A stretch of DNA of 64,000 bases. Origin: Scortum barcoo (lineage: Eukaryota; Chordata; Actinopteri; Centrarchiformes; Terapontidae). The notes beneath the pieces were generated by a model. The model ran no database searches, had not been told where the DNA came from, and was given only the letters and a program-made list of their open reading frames with translations. A program made the position numbers and the translations under genes. The stretch covers positions 4,101,044 to 4,165,043 of the forward strand of contig CM041550.1 in the NCBI GenBank assembly GCA_023238725.1, in the 5' to 3' direction. Positions 24,801 through 37,090 of this stretch are shown here, piece by piece (within the stretch, counting starts at the first letter, position 1; every line of letters begins with the position of its first letter).

Positions 24801-25870
24801 ACAAACTCACAAGGACTTGGACTCAAATGCCCGACTCCCAGAGACAGATGAAAGTTTCAATGATCTTTACTTAAAACATAAAGTAAAAGTAATAACTGAA
24901 AGAGGCTCCAAAGGAGTAAATACTAAAGCTCTCTGTACCCAGGTGGCAAAATAACATGACAAGACAGGACAGACATGGACAATAAATATAAGAGGTAATG
25001 GGGCACAGGTGGAAACAATTGTGGCAACCGTAGCCACCACAGTCCACCAAAAACAGGTGGCCTCTGCCCCGTTTCCTGATCAGGCCCTCACTGCACCTCA
25101 CACAGGGCCTGCCTCAACGATGCGGGGTGGTGGTGGGGGCTTAGGATGGGGGAATCAGGTCACTCTCCTTGACCGGCTTGACCTTCTCAACATTAAATGT
25201 GGGATGCACACGGAGGGACCTGGGCAGACGTAAGCGAACAGACACAGGGTTAATAACCTTGGATACAGGAAATGGGCCCGTAAACCTCAGAGCCAGCTTC
25301 CTGGAGGCGATGTTGAGGGGTAAGTCTCTTGTTGATAACCCACGTTCTGCCCTGGTTTATACACCGGCGCCAAGTGCTGCCGCCAATCCATTGCTCTCTT
25401 CATGCAGGATGCGCTCCTCAGCAGGACCTGACGAGAAGCAGCCCAAACCTGGCAACATTATCTGACAAGCGCCAGGGCGGAGGGAATGGAGTCTCTCTCT
25501 CCGCCTTGGAGAACAGAGGTGGAATTGTACCCATAGGCACATTCGCACGGGCGCAGAGCGGTGGCCGAGGTGGGCGGCGAGTTGTGGGCATTTTCCACCC
25601 ACTTCAGATGTTTACTCCAGGACGCAGGATTTTTGGAGACAAGACATTGGAGGCAAGTCCACTGCTGTAAGTACAGTGGTGTTACCTCTTGAAGCAGGCA
25701 AGTCTGTGACAAAGTTTAAAGAGATGTATGATCAGGGATGAGATGGCACCAGCAGTGTCTCTAGCAGCCCCATCTTGGGCTGGGAGGTCTTGTTTGGGGC
25801 GCAGGTGGTGCAAACGGCCACATACTCCTTCACATCGTTCCTCATCTCCTTACTGTCCCCTTACAGCACA
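24801..25870 (-). mobile_element. Ty3/Gypsy copy G3, 3' half (integrase region)
   Basis: Minus strand; collinear with G2 (11166-12231), including the same missing integrase core. Split by the L2-like LINE at the same base (after TTACAGC, 25862-25868). Confidence 0.78.
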
Positions 25871-28800
25871 AAGCCAATAGTAGTTGCTGTAGTGTACCAA
25901 CCCCCTAGGCCCATACTCTGAATTCTTATCTGAATTTTCAGAGTTCTTGTCAAATTTAGTCCTTGAAAATGACAAGGTAATTATTGTAGGTGATTTTAAT
26001 ATTCATGTGGACATGGATAGTGACAGTCTTAGCACAGCATTCATCTCATTATTGGACTCCATTGGGTTTTCTCAGAGGAGTAAATTCTCCAACTCACTGT
26101 CACAATCACACCCTTGATTTGGTCCTCACCTATGGTATTGATATTGAGCACTTAATAGTCTCCCCCCAAAATCCTATATTATCAGACCACTACTTAGTAT
26201 CATTTGAATTCCTATTACTGGACTATGCACCTCTAGAAAAATTAGTGTTCACTAGATGGTTACCCTGATTGTACTAGGACTAAATTTAAGGAAGCAATTC
26301 CAGACAGCATTAAAGTCAGTAAGATTTCCTAGTATCTCTGACGACTCTCATGATTTTTTGAGCTCCCCCCAAATTGACCAACTTGTTAGTAACACCATGG
26401 ACTCACTCAGAGGCACTCTGGACTCTGTTGCGCCCCTAAAAAGAAAGATCATAAAACAAAAGAGATTGGCACCATGGTTTAACTCTGCAACTCGCAAGTT
26501 GCAACAAACAACACGACAATTGGAAAGTATATGGCGCTCCACCAAAGAGGAGGACTCTCGCCTAGCCTGGAAAGAGAGTCTTAAAACATATAGGAAAGCC
26601 CTGTGTAATGCCAGATGCAGATGTGTTAGCCAATTACAGACCAATATCCAACCTCCCTTTTTTGTCTAAGATCCTAGAGAAAGCCTGTTGCCAGCCAGTT
26701 ATGTAATTATCTCCACAGTAATAGTCTTTTTGAAGTTTTTCAGTCAGGATTTAGAGCTCACCATAGCACAGAAACAGCACTTGTGAAAGTCACCAATGAC
26801 CTGTTGACAGCATCAGATAGAGGGCTTCTGTCTGTACTTGTCCTGTTAGACCTCAGTGCTGCCTTTGATACAGTTGACCATCACATCCTGTTGCTGAGAA
26901 TGGAAAAACTGCTTGGTATTAAAGGGTCTGCATTAAACTGGTTCAGATCATACTTATCAGATCGGTCTCAGTTTGTCCATATTAATAATGAATCCTCTGT
27001 GCATACTAAAGTCTGTCATGGAGTTCCACAAGGTTCAGTGCTTGGTCCAATTCTGTTTATTTTGTATATGCTGCCCCTTGGCCTCCTTGAACCCCACCTT
27101 ACTGTGGTGGAGGAGGTTTGTGTGCCTGAATGATCCTAGGAGCTATGTTGTCAGGGGCATTACGCCCCTGGTAGGGTCTCCCATGGCAAACAGGTCCTAG
27201 GTGGACAGGACCAGACTAAGAGCAGTTCACAAGCCCATCATGAACAGAAAGAACATCAAGGACCGTTACGTCAGCCCGGATTATTGGCGTTACCGGGGCC
27301 CCACAGGCCAGAAGCCAGGCCTGGGGTTGGGGCTACGCGGGCGGCGCCTGGTGGCCGGGTCTTTGCCCACGGGACCCGGCTGGGCTCAGCCCGAAATGGC
27401 GACGTGGGCCCGCCTTCCAGTAGGCTCACCACCCTGCAGGAAGGTCCATGAGGGGCCGGTGCAATGTGGTTTGGGTAGCAGTCGTGGCGGGGGGCCTCGA
27501 CGACCCAATCCCTGGAACAAAACTCTGGCAATAGGGACATGGAATGTCACCTGCTGGGGGGGAAGGAGCCTGAGCGTGCAGGAGGTTGAGAGGAATTACC
27601 GGCTAGAATGGTTGGGCTCACCTCCACGCATAGCTTGGGCTCTGGAACCCAGCTCCTTGAGAGGGCTGGACCCTCCACTACTCTGGAGTTGCCCAGGGTG
27701 AGCAGCGGCGAGCTGGTGTGGGCTTGCTTATGGCTCCCCAGCTCAGCCGCCATGTGTTGGAGTTCACTCCGGTGAACGAGAGGGTCGCTTCCCTGCACTT
27801 TCGGGTTGGGGATAGGTCTCTTGCTGTTGTTTGTGCCTACGGGCCGAACAGCAGTACAGAGTACCGGCCTTCTTGGAGTCCCTGGGAGGGGTACTTGATA
27901 GTGCTCCGACTGGGGACTCCATTGTTCTACTGGGGGACTTCAACGCTCACGTGGGCAACAACAGTGATACCTGGAAGGGGCGTGATCGGGAGGAACAGCC
28001 TCCCCGATCTGAACCCAGGGGTGTTCTGTTGTTGGACTTCTGTGCTAGTCACTGGTTTGTCCATAACGAACACCATGTTTGAGCATAAGGGTGTCCATCA
28101 GTGCACGTGGCACCAGGACACCCTAGGCCGGAGGTCGATGATCGACTTTGTTGTCGTTTCATCTGATCTCCGGCCGTATGTCTTGACACTCGGGTAAAGA
28201 GAGGGGCTGAGTTGTCAACCGATCACCACCTGGTGGTGAGTTGGATCCGCTGGCAGAGGAGGAAGTTGGACAGACCTGGCAGACCCAAACGTATTGTGAG
28301 GGTCTGTTGGGAGCGTCTGGCCGAGCCCTCTGTCAGGGAGGTCTTCAACTCCCACCTCCGGAAGAGCTTCTCACAGATTCCGAGGGAGGCTGGGGACATT
28401 GAGTCCGAGTGGACCATGTTCTCTGCCTCCATTGTCGACGCGGCGGTTCGAAGTTGTGGACGCAAGGTCTCTGGTGCCTGTCGTGGCAACCCCGAACCCG
28501 GTGGTGGACACCGGAAGTAAGGGATGCCGTCAGGCTGAAGAAGGAGTCCTACCGGACCATGTTGGCCTGTGGGACTCCTGACGCAGTTGACAGGTACCGG
28601 CAGGCCAAGCAAGCCGCAGCCCGGACGGTCCTGGAGGCAAAAACTCGGGTCTGGGAGGAGTTCGGTGAGGCCATGGAGGAGGACTATCGGTCGGCCTTGA
28701 AGAAATTCTGGCAAACCGTCCGGCGCCTCAGAAAAGGGAAGCAGTACTCTGCCAACACTGTTTACAGTGCAGGTGGAGAAGCTGTTGACCTCAACTGGGG

Positions 28801-31800
28801 ACATTGTCGGACGGTGGAAGAAATACTTGAGGATCTCCTCAATCCCACCGACTTGCCTTCCAATGAGGAAGCGGAGGCTGGGGTCTCTGAGGTGGACTCG
28901 TCCATCACCCAAGCGAAGTCACTGAGGTAGTTCGTAAGCTCCTGGTGGCAAGGCGCCGGGGGTGGATGAGATCCGCCCTGAGTACCTCAAATCTCTGGAT
29001 GTTGTGGGGCTGTCTTGGCTGACACGCCTTTGCAACATTGCATGGAGGTTGGGGACAGTGCCTCTGGTGTGGCAAACTGGGGTGGTGGTCCCTCTTTTTA
29101 AAAAGGGGGACGGAGAGTGTGTTCCAACTACAGGGGGATCACACTTCTCAGCCTCCCCGGGAAGGTCTACGCCAGGGTACTGGAGAGGAGAATTCGGCCG
29201 ATAGTCGACCCTCGGATTCAGGAGGAACAATGCGGTTTTCGTCCTGGTCGTGGAACACTGGACCAGCTCTATACCCTCCACAGGGTGCTTGAGGGTTTAT
29301 GGGAGTTTGCCCAACCAGTCCACATGTGCTTTGTGGATCTGGAGAAGGCATTCGACCGTGTCCCTCGTGGTATTCTGTGGGGGGTGCTCCGCGAGTATGG
29401 GGTCCGGGAGCCTTTGCTAAGGGCTGTTCGGTCTCTGTACGACCGGAGCAGGAGCTTGGTTCGCATTGCAGGCATAAGTCAGACCTGTTTCCAGTACATG
29501 TTGGACTCCGGCAGGGCTGCCCTTTGTCACCGGTCCTGTTCATAATCTTTATGGACAGGATTTCTAGGCGTAGCCAGGGGCCGGAGGGAGTCCGGTTTGG
29601 GAACCACAGGATTTCATCTCTGCTTTTTGCGGATGATGTTGTCCTGTTGGCTTCATCAAGCCAGGACCTTCAGCGTGTGCTGGAGCGGTTTGCAGCCGAG
29701 TGTGAAGCGGCTGGGATGAGAATCAGCACCTCCAAATCCGAGGCCATGGTTCTCAACCGGAAAAGGGTGGCGTGCCCTCTCCAGGGTGGGTGGAGAGGTC
29801 CTGCCTCAAGTGGAGGAGTTCAAGTATCTCAGGGTCTTGTTCACGAGTGAGGGAAAGATCGAGCGTGAGATTGACAGGCGGATTGGTGCAGCGTCCGCAG
29901 TTATGCGGTCGATTGTGCCGGACTGTCGTGGTGAAGAAGGAGCTGAGTCGAAGCTCTCGATTTACCTGGTCAATCTACGTTCCCACCCTCACCTATGGTC
30001 ATGAACTTTGGGTAATGACCGAAAGAGCAAGATCCCGGATACAAGCGGCGAAATGGTTTCCTCCAGCAGGGTGGCTAGCGCTCCCTTAGAGATAGGGTGA
30101 GGCTCGGTCACTCGGGAGGAGCTGAATGAAACGCGCTGCTCCCTTCGAAGAGTCAGCTAAGGGTGACTGGGCATCTGTTGGATGCCCCTGGGCGCCTCTA
30201 AGGAGGTGTTCAGGCATGTCCCACGGGAGGGCCTGGGAAGACCAGGACACGCTGGAGACTATGTCTGGCTCTAGAGGCAGCCTCAAATCCCCGGAAGAAA
30301 CTGGAGGAAGTGTCTGGGGTAAGGAAGTCTGGGCATCTCTGCTCAGACTGCCTCGCGACCGGTCCCAGACCAAGCGGATGAGAAGATGAAGATGAAAGAA
30401 GATGCATGCAGCAATATCATCAGAGGCACTCCTATAGATTTCCATTGTTATGCTGATGACACCCAATTATATTTATCAATGGAGCCAGACAAAACTGATC
30501 AGCTCCTGAAACTCCAGGCCTGCCTTAAAGATATAAAGGCTTGGATGACCAGAAATTTCCTACTGTTGAACTCAGATAAAACTGAAGTGATCCTATTAGG
30601 TCCGAAACACCTGAGGAACACGCTTTCTCCTAAGATAGCCTTGCTGGATGGCATTAACTTGGGACCTCCAGCACCACTGTAAGGAACCTCTGTGTTTTAT
30701 TTGATCAGGATATGTCCTTTGACACCCATATTAAGCATATTTCAAGGTCTGCCTTTTACCACCTGCGCAACATCGCAAAAATTCGGCACTTTTTGTCCCA
30801 AAGCGATGCTGAAAAATTAGTCCATGCATTTGTCTCTTCCAGGCTGGATTATTGTAATTCACTTTTATCAGGCTGCCCGAACAAGTCGTTAAAGACTCTA
30901 CAGCTGGTCCAGAATGCCGCTGCTCGGGTGCTGACTAGAACCAGGAAAAGAGACCATATTACTCCAGTATTGGCTTCTCTGCATTGGCTCCCTGTAAAAT
31001 TTAGAGTGGATTTTAAAATCCTCCTCCTCACATATAAGGCTCTACATGGTCTGGCACCATCATATCTTAATGAATTGATAACTCCTTATCATCCTACTAG
31101 AGTGCTGCGCATCCCAAAACGCAAATTACTTGTAGTTCCCAGGGTTTCCAGAAGTAGTCTAGGGGGCAGAGCCTTCAGCTATCAGGCCCCTGTTCTCTGG
31201 AACCAGCTCCCAGTCTGGGTCCGAGAGGCAGACACAGTGTCAGTGTTTAAGAATAGACTTAAAACCTTCCTTTTTGATAAAGCTTATAGTTAGGCGGGCA
31301 CAGGCTCGCCTTAGTTATTCTGCTATAGGCTTAGACTGCCGGGGGGCTCCCATGATGCATCGGGCACCTCTCCCTCTTCCTCTGTCTCTGCTTCCTCTTT
31401 CTCTGCTTCCTCTTCCTTTGCTTCCTCTACTCTTATTATGGTAGTAGTGCAAACTGGAGTCACCTTATAAACTAGTAAAAGTGGCTAAAGTGGTTAAACT
31501 GGTTAAAGTAGTTAAAGCGGTTAAATTGGTTAAAGTGTTAAAGTGGTTAATGTGAATACTCTTATGTCCTGTAAAGTGCATGTTACTGCCGGAGCCCCGG
31601 TCCTCTTTGTTCTCTCCAGTCTTGCAGGTTCCTCACTGATTCTGGTTGTGGTCCATCTGTCTGAGGTTCACTGGCCTGGTGGGGACATGATCTGTGTCTG
31701 TGTTGTGGAGAGAAGGTCGAGTGGCCCAGAGCTCCATATGAGGACATCTAGAGATGCACCTGGACTCATGGACTCCTTTTCCATTACCTGTGATACCTTC

Positions 31801-32122
31801 ACACATGGACTAAACCCATGAACTCAGTTATATCTACAATTTATTATGACCCATGTATAACTCCATATATGATTGATGATGATGTTCTCTGTACATGTGG
31901 CATCTATTGCACGTCTGTCCGTCCCAGGGAGAGGGATCCCTCATCTGTGGCTCTTCCTCAGGTTTCTTCTTTTTCCCATAAAGGGTTTTTTGAAGTTTTT
32001 CCTGACTCGGTTCGAGGGTCTAAGTACAGAGGGTGTCACAACTGTACAGATTGTAAAGCCCTCTGAGGCAAACAATGTTTGTGATTTTGGGCTCTAAATA
32101 AATAAATTTGATTTTGATTTTA
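25869..32122 (+). mobile_element. L2-like LINE in G3, itself interrupted by Rex3
   Basis: Same insertion, same 5' truncation point and same TTACAGC flanks as in G2, so inherited by duplication. Left part 25869-27082 (endonuclease VDFNIHVDM region and RT start), right part 30403-32122 (CYADDTQLYL near 30448-30470, C-terminal block to 31290, minisatellite about 31480-31560, tail). Between them lies a Rex3 copy. Confidence 0.85.
27083..30402 (+). mobile_element. Near full-length Rex3/RTE LINE nested in the L2 of M3
   Basis: Plus strand. 5' end CCTCCTTGAACC, 3' tail of GATGAA-like units at 30379-30402. Endonuclease: GTWNVTC, AVVCAYGPNSSTEY, LLGDFNAHVGNNSDTW (27931-27985), QCTWHQDTLGRRSMIDFVVV. 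RT: VVPLFKKGD, CFVDLEKAFDRVPRGIL, FADDVVLLAS (near 29625). Frame breaks make it inactive. M2 holds the empty site in its L2 at about 13449-13455 (CCCCTTGGC followed by AATATCATC). Confidence 0.85.
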
Positions 32123-33900
32123 CAGCTTACTGTCTTTGGCCGAGCGCTGAGATACCCACTCATCTCTCTCCCTTATTCTGACCAAGTGATAAGCAATTCT
32201 TAAATCCAATTTGATGAACACTTTAGCGCACTTCAGCAGCTCAAAAGCCATTGACCTTAAAGGGAGGGGATACCTGTTCTTTACCGTAATCTCGTTGAGT
32301 GGATTGTTGTCGATTCCATCCGTCTTGGCCACAAAGAAAAAGCTGGTGCCAGCAGGAGATGAAGATGGCCGAATCAGGCCAGCCTTCAGGCAGGAGTCAA
32401 TGTAGTTCTTCATGGCCTCTCTTTTGGGGCCCGAGCGAGAGTACAGGTGTCCTTTTGGAATTGTAGCACCGGACAGCAGGTCTATGGGGCAGTCATAAGG
32501 TCGATACGGTGGTAGAGAGGTGGCTCATGCTTTACTAAAAATCTCCCCTAGGTCATGGTAGCACTCTAGCACATTAGTCAAGTCTGAGGAGTCTGTGGTC
32601 GTCTTTATGGAGTCACTTCTCACATTCACACTTCCCATGCCCACCAGCCCCTCGTTTCTCAGACAAACGCTAGAACATTCCTCCCCCCATCCCTTTTATT
32701 TTCCATGTGTGCCAGTCAGTAGGTGGGTTGTGTTTGGGTAGCCAAAGAAAACAAAGAATAAGTGGGTGTTGGACACCATCCTGCTGAAGAATTCGGTGGA
32801 GGCCCTCTGGTGGATGGTGGATCTGTTCTCATGCTGCCTTTCTGTACCATGATTCTATTGTCTATTTTTGTAACCATTTTTGGGTCATGGGAAGATCGAG
32901 TGGGGTAGCTGATCTTTGATAGAGTTGGAAAGTCTGTTAACGAATGCATCATGCAATGCAGACTCCTTCCACCCACTGTCAGCTGCGATAGTCCGGCAAA
33001 GAATGGCATAATCTTCTACTCTTTGTTTGTTTTGTCGCAGATTTATCAGGGCTCTGGCTGCCTCACAACTGGGACTGGTATGATTGAATATTTTCTCAAT
33101 GACTCAGTAAATATGTCAAACGACTTAAACACTGGGGACCCTCGGGCATGTTTGGCTGTCGCCCATGCCACCGCTCTGCCCGTAGTAAATTTCTTTATTT
33201 TTTCCCAAAAATACTAATTCCTATGGAAGCCTAAAACCACCTTGCTTGCAATTATTCTTTGTAATGCTGTTATTTCAAGATCACAAGTTAATTATGTCTT
33301 TATCTCAAGAAAGCATATTCAGTGACTCAGTAAATATCTCAAAGGACATGCTGCTGCTCTGCCTGTCATGTGGGTCACCATGAAGACTACCTTTGATTGG
33401 TCAGTGGGAAAGGCAGCAGGCTGATGTTGGTAATGTAGATTGCATTGCACTAAAAAGGGGCGGCAGTTATCGGAATCTCTGGAGAACTTCTCCAGCGAAG
33501 CCAGGAGAGGCAGTGAGACAGGAGAGCCCGCAGGGACAGTCTGTGGTTCCGGGTTAGCCAGGGACAAAACAGCCATAGCACCAGCCACAGCAGAGGAGCC
33601 TGCTTCCAGGTAAGAGAGGATGCGATTAAGCTGGTCTGTATCCAGGTGGCAAAACAACATGACATGACGGGGCAGATGCAGACAATAAATACAAGAGGTA
33701 ATGGGGCACAGGTGGAAATAATTGGGGCGGAAAAGACAATCACAATGGCAGGAAACACCAAGGCAGAAAGTGGCTATCTGAAACAAGAGGGAGGACATTA
33801 CTAAAAAAATAAAACAGGAAATGACAAGACAGGAATGAATATTATAATTGATGTGTATAATACTTAACTGCTGGGTCACGACAGTATCCCCCCACCCCCC
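32123..33900 (-). mobile_element. Ty3/Gypsy copy G3, 5' half (RT, gag, leader)
   Basis: RT N-terminal palm at 32120-32413 as in G2. Gag at 33640-32716 includes LLASLEKFSRDSDNCRPFLV and FPTDQSKVVFMVTHMTGRAA, the gag core in most complete form here. 33640-33900 resembles the other terminal region (shared AGGTGGCAAAA, GGTAATGGGGCACAGGTGG), so it is probably the 5' LTR or leader. Gag is split by an insertion-like tract (33185-33325). Confidence 0.72.
33185..33325. repeat. Direct repeat, first copy
   Basis: About 140 bp (GTAAATTTCTTTATTTTTTC start, ending AGAAAGCATATTCAGT) repeated at 33988-34130 with few changes. A shrunken version lies at 16264-16350. Origin unknown. Confidence 0.75.
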
Positions 33901-33987
33901 TACATCACAACAATAAAAAAAATAATAAAATCAAAAAACTACAGCAAATGCAATACTCTACGGAAGACCTGAGAGTCAAGTGAAAAA

Positions 33988-34130
33988 AAAAGTAAATTTC
34001 TTTATTTTTTCTTGTAATACCAATTCCTATGGAAGCTTAAAACCACCTTGCTTGCAATTATTCTTTGTAATGCTGTTATTTCAAGATCACAAGTTAATTA
34101 TGTCTTTATCTCAAGAAAGCATATTCAGTT
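33988..34130. repeat. Direct repeat, second copy
   Basis: Partner of 33185-33325. The surrounding AT-rich stretch 33900-34235 has no gene that I can see. Confidence 0.75.
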
Positions 34131-34234
34131 GTGTTGAGCTCCAAAATGAGTGTGTGGTTAATTTTTGGCATGACTGTTAGGGAGGATCCATAACTGAACA
34201 ATAATTAAGGCCTAAATGTGGAGTTTGGTTTGCT

Positions 34235-34367
34235 GCAGTTTCTTCATTGGAGCAGACAATCTGGCTTTATAGTCTCCAAAGATGAGAGGTTGACCCATCT
34301 CTCTGCTTCAGCCAGCAGCTGCTCAAATAAAGCCGTTATATATATTATATAGAAATAATGAAGACAT
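34235..34367 (+). other. Copied host-gene intron left of Rex3 R4
   Basis: Matches the native KIAA2012-like intron at about 2640-2772, ending AATAATGAAGACAT, immediately followed by the 5' end of Rex3. It therefore shows the original Rex3 insertion point in that intron. Confidence 0.8.
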
Positions 34368-36023
34368 CCCCTCCTTGAACCGCCACCTTACTGTGGTGGA
34401 GGGGTTTGTGTGCCTGAATGATCCTAGCAGCTATGTTGTCTGGACCATTACGTCGCCCGGATTGGCGTTACCAGGCCCCACCCTGGAGCCAGGCCCAGGG
34501 CTGGGGCTCGCAGGCGAGTGCCTGGTGGCCTGGGTCTTTGCCCACGGGACCCGGCCAGGCTCAGCCCTGAAATGGCGACGTGGGCCCACCTTCCTAGTAG
34601 GCTCACCACCTGCAGGTAAGGTCCATGAGGGGATCAGTGCAATGTGGTTGTGGGTAGCAGTCGTGGCGAGGGGGCCTCGACGACCCAATCCCTGGACCAA
34701 AACTCTGGCAATAGGGACATGGAATGTCACCTCACTGGGGGGGAAGGAGCCTGAGCTCGTGCGGGAGGTTGAGAGGTACTGGCTAGAGATAGTCGGGCTC
34801 ACCTCCACGCATAGCTTGGGCTCTGGAACCCAGCTCCTTGAGAGGGGCTGGACCCTCCACTACTCTGGAGTTGCCCAGGGTGAGCGGCGGCGGGCTGGTG
34901 TGGGCTTGCTTATAGCTCCCAGCTCAGCCGCCATGTGTTGGAGTTCACCCCGGTGAACTGAGAGAGGGTCGCTTCCCTGCGCCTTCATGGGTTGGGGATA
35001 GGTCTCCTTGCTGTTGTTTGTGCATACGGGCCGAATGGCAGTACAGAGTACCCGGCCTTCTTGGACCTGTCCTGTCGGACCATGTTGGCCTGTGGGACTC
35101 CTGACGCAGCGTGTTCTGTTGACAGGTACCGGCAGGCCAAGCAAGCCGCAGCCCATGGGCGGTCCTGGAGGCAAAAACTTGGGTCTGGGAGGGAGTTCGG
35201 TGAGGCCATGGGAGGAGGACTATTCGGTCGGCCTCGAAGAGATTCTGGCAAACCGTCCGGCGCCTCAGAAAGGGGAAGCAGTACTCTGCCAACACTGTTT
35301 ACAGTGTGGGTGGGGCTGTCTTGGCTGACAGGCCTCTGTAACATTGCATGGAGGTCAGGGACAGTGCCTCTGGAGTGGCAAACCGGGGTGGTGGTCCCTC
35401 TTTTTAAAAAAGGGGACCGGAGAGTGTGTTCCAACTACAGGGGGATCACACTTCTCAGCCTCCCCGGGAAGGTCTACGCCAGGGTACTGGAGAGGAGAAT
35501 TCGGCCGATAGTCGACCCTCAGATTCAGGAGGAACAACGCGGTTTTCGTCCCTGGTCGTGGAATACTGGACCAGCTCTATACCTCTCCACAGGGTGCTTG
35601 AGGGTTTATGGGAGTTTGCCCAACCAGTCCACATGTGCTTTGTGGATCTGGAGAAGGCATTCGACCATGTGTCCCTCGTGGTATTCTGTGTGGGAGTGCT
35701 TCTCGAGTATGGGGTCTGGGGCCTTTTGCTAAGGGCTGTTCGGTCTCTGTACGATCCGGAGCAGGAGCTTGGTTCGCATTTCCGGCAGTAAGTCATACCT
35801 GGAGCGGTTTGCAGCCGAGTGTGAAGTGGCTGGGATGAGATTCAGCACCTCCAAATCCGAGGCCATGGTTCTCGACCGGAAAAGGGTGGCGTGCCCTCTC
35901 CGGGTGGGTGGAGAGGTCCTGCCTCAAGTGGAGGAGTTCAAGTATCTCGGGGTCTTGTTCGCGAGTGAGGGAAAGATGGAGCGTGAGATTGACAGGCGGA
36001 TTGGTGCAGCGTCCGTAGTTATG
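34368..36023 (+). mobile_element. Rex3/RTE LINE copy R4, at its original insertion point
   Basis: Plus strand, complete 5' end (CCCCTCCTTGAACCGCCACC), GTWNVTSL and AVVCAYGPNGSTEY in the endonuclease. An internal deletion near 35060-35070 removes the rest of the endonuclease; another near 35315-35325 joins to RT. These deletions differ from R1, R2 and R5. The 3' end is lost together with native intron 2773-2884; the junction GTAGTTATGCAAAAGC is shared with R2 and R5. Confidence 0.8.
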
Positions 36024-36270
36024 CAAAAGCAAGCATGGCCATCCTCAGCTTCTGTAAATTTTGACCAAAAGAGGCTTAATTTCACCACCATCCGGGGTTC
36101 TAGCGTTTATGTTTTCTTCCAGTTGAGCTTTAAATAAAACTGATTTGGCTTGACTTGATATAAATAAAGGAATGGGTCTTTTCTTGTTGTTTTTCAAAGA
36201 TTATTTTTGGGCCATTTTGCCTTTATTTGACTGTGAAAGTTTCCTGAAAATCACATTTTGTCGCCGCCAG

Positions 36271-36791
36271 CTGAACTCGAGCGTCTGCACCTGGAGGAGG
36301 AGAGGAGGCAGGAAGAGGAGAACAAGATGCTGCAGGAGATGGATGAGGGCCAGAGGATGGAGTACCTCCACAGGAAGGAGCAGGAGGAGGAGGAGAAGAG
36401 GACGAAAGAAGAGGAGCGCAAGAGGAGAGAGGAGGAGGCCGCCTCACGGGCTGCAGAAGGAGGCCAGGCTGCAGGCAGAGCTGCTCTCCAGGTAGACATG
36501 TTTGTTTCGCAATGCTTTTATGTCACTTTTTTTTCTTACATTTCTGGGGAGGGAAAACAGTATTGTGATTGTCCATGATGCAGCTCTCTGTCTCTCTCTC
36601 TCTCATTCTGTCCTCCCTGCAGACAGATGGCTCTGTTGTAGCAGCAGTTGGCCTTTAAAAGAGGTCTGGTGTTGGAGGCTGGAGGCCTGGAGAAAACTCA
36701 GGGCATCTCCAGACCGTGGATTTACTCTTATTTGACTTTGTTACAGCTGCTGGGTATAAATTCAACCAAAGCTGAGACCACCAACCTTTAA
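36271..36791 (+). pseudogene. Copy of the last two KIAA2012-like exons (M4)
   Basis: Exons 36271-36491 (221 nt, extra base near 36457 in GCAGAAGGAGG) and 36623-36791, with a nonsense TAG at 36639-36641. Both lesions are shared with M3. Splice borders and the final TAA are kept. Confidence 0.85.
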
Positions 36792-37090
36792 TTTGCTTTT
36801 CAAATCATGATGATGACGAGTGGGAGGAAATTTATTTTTGATGAAATGGTTCACTGATTCTGAAAAGATCTTAAAAATAAAAGAAAAACATTCAGTGAGA
36901 CGTGCATCTCCACGTCCACAGTCTGTTGCAAGAAAAAAATACTTTCCCCTTTGTCCATTTGTCAAACACAGGACCTGTTTTTCTGTTTTCTCTTTTCAAT
37001 GATGAAAAAACATCTCACCAGTGTGTTTCATAAACATGCTGTATTTAAACCGTATATTAGTAATAAAATATGGCAATCAATGAGCTTCAT

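Larger units (their letters stand above)
22108..33900. repeat. Duplicated module M3
   Basis: Third copy, largest because its Gypsy contains the L2-like LINE also found in M2 and, inside that LINE, a Rex3 copy. Confidence 0.75.
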
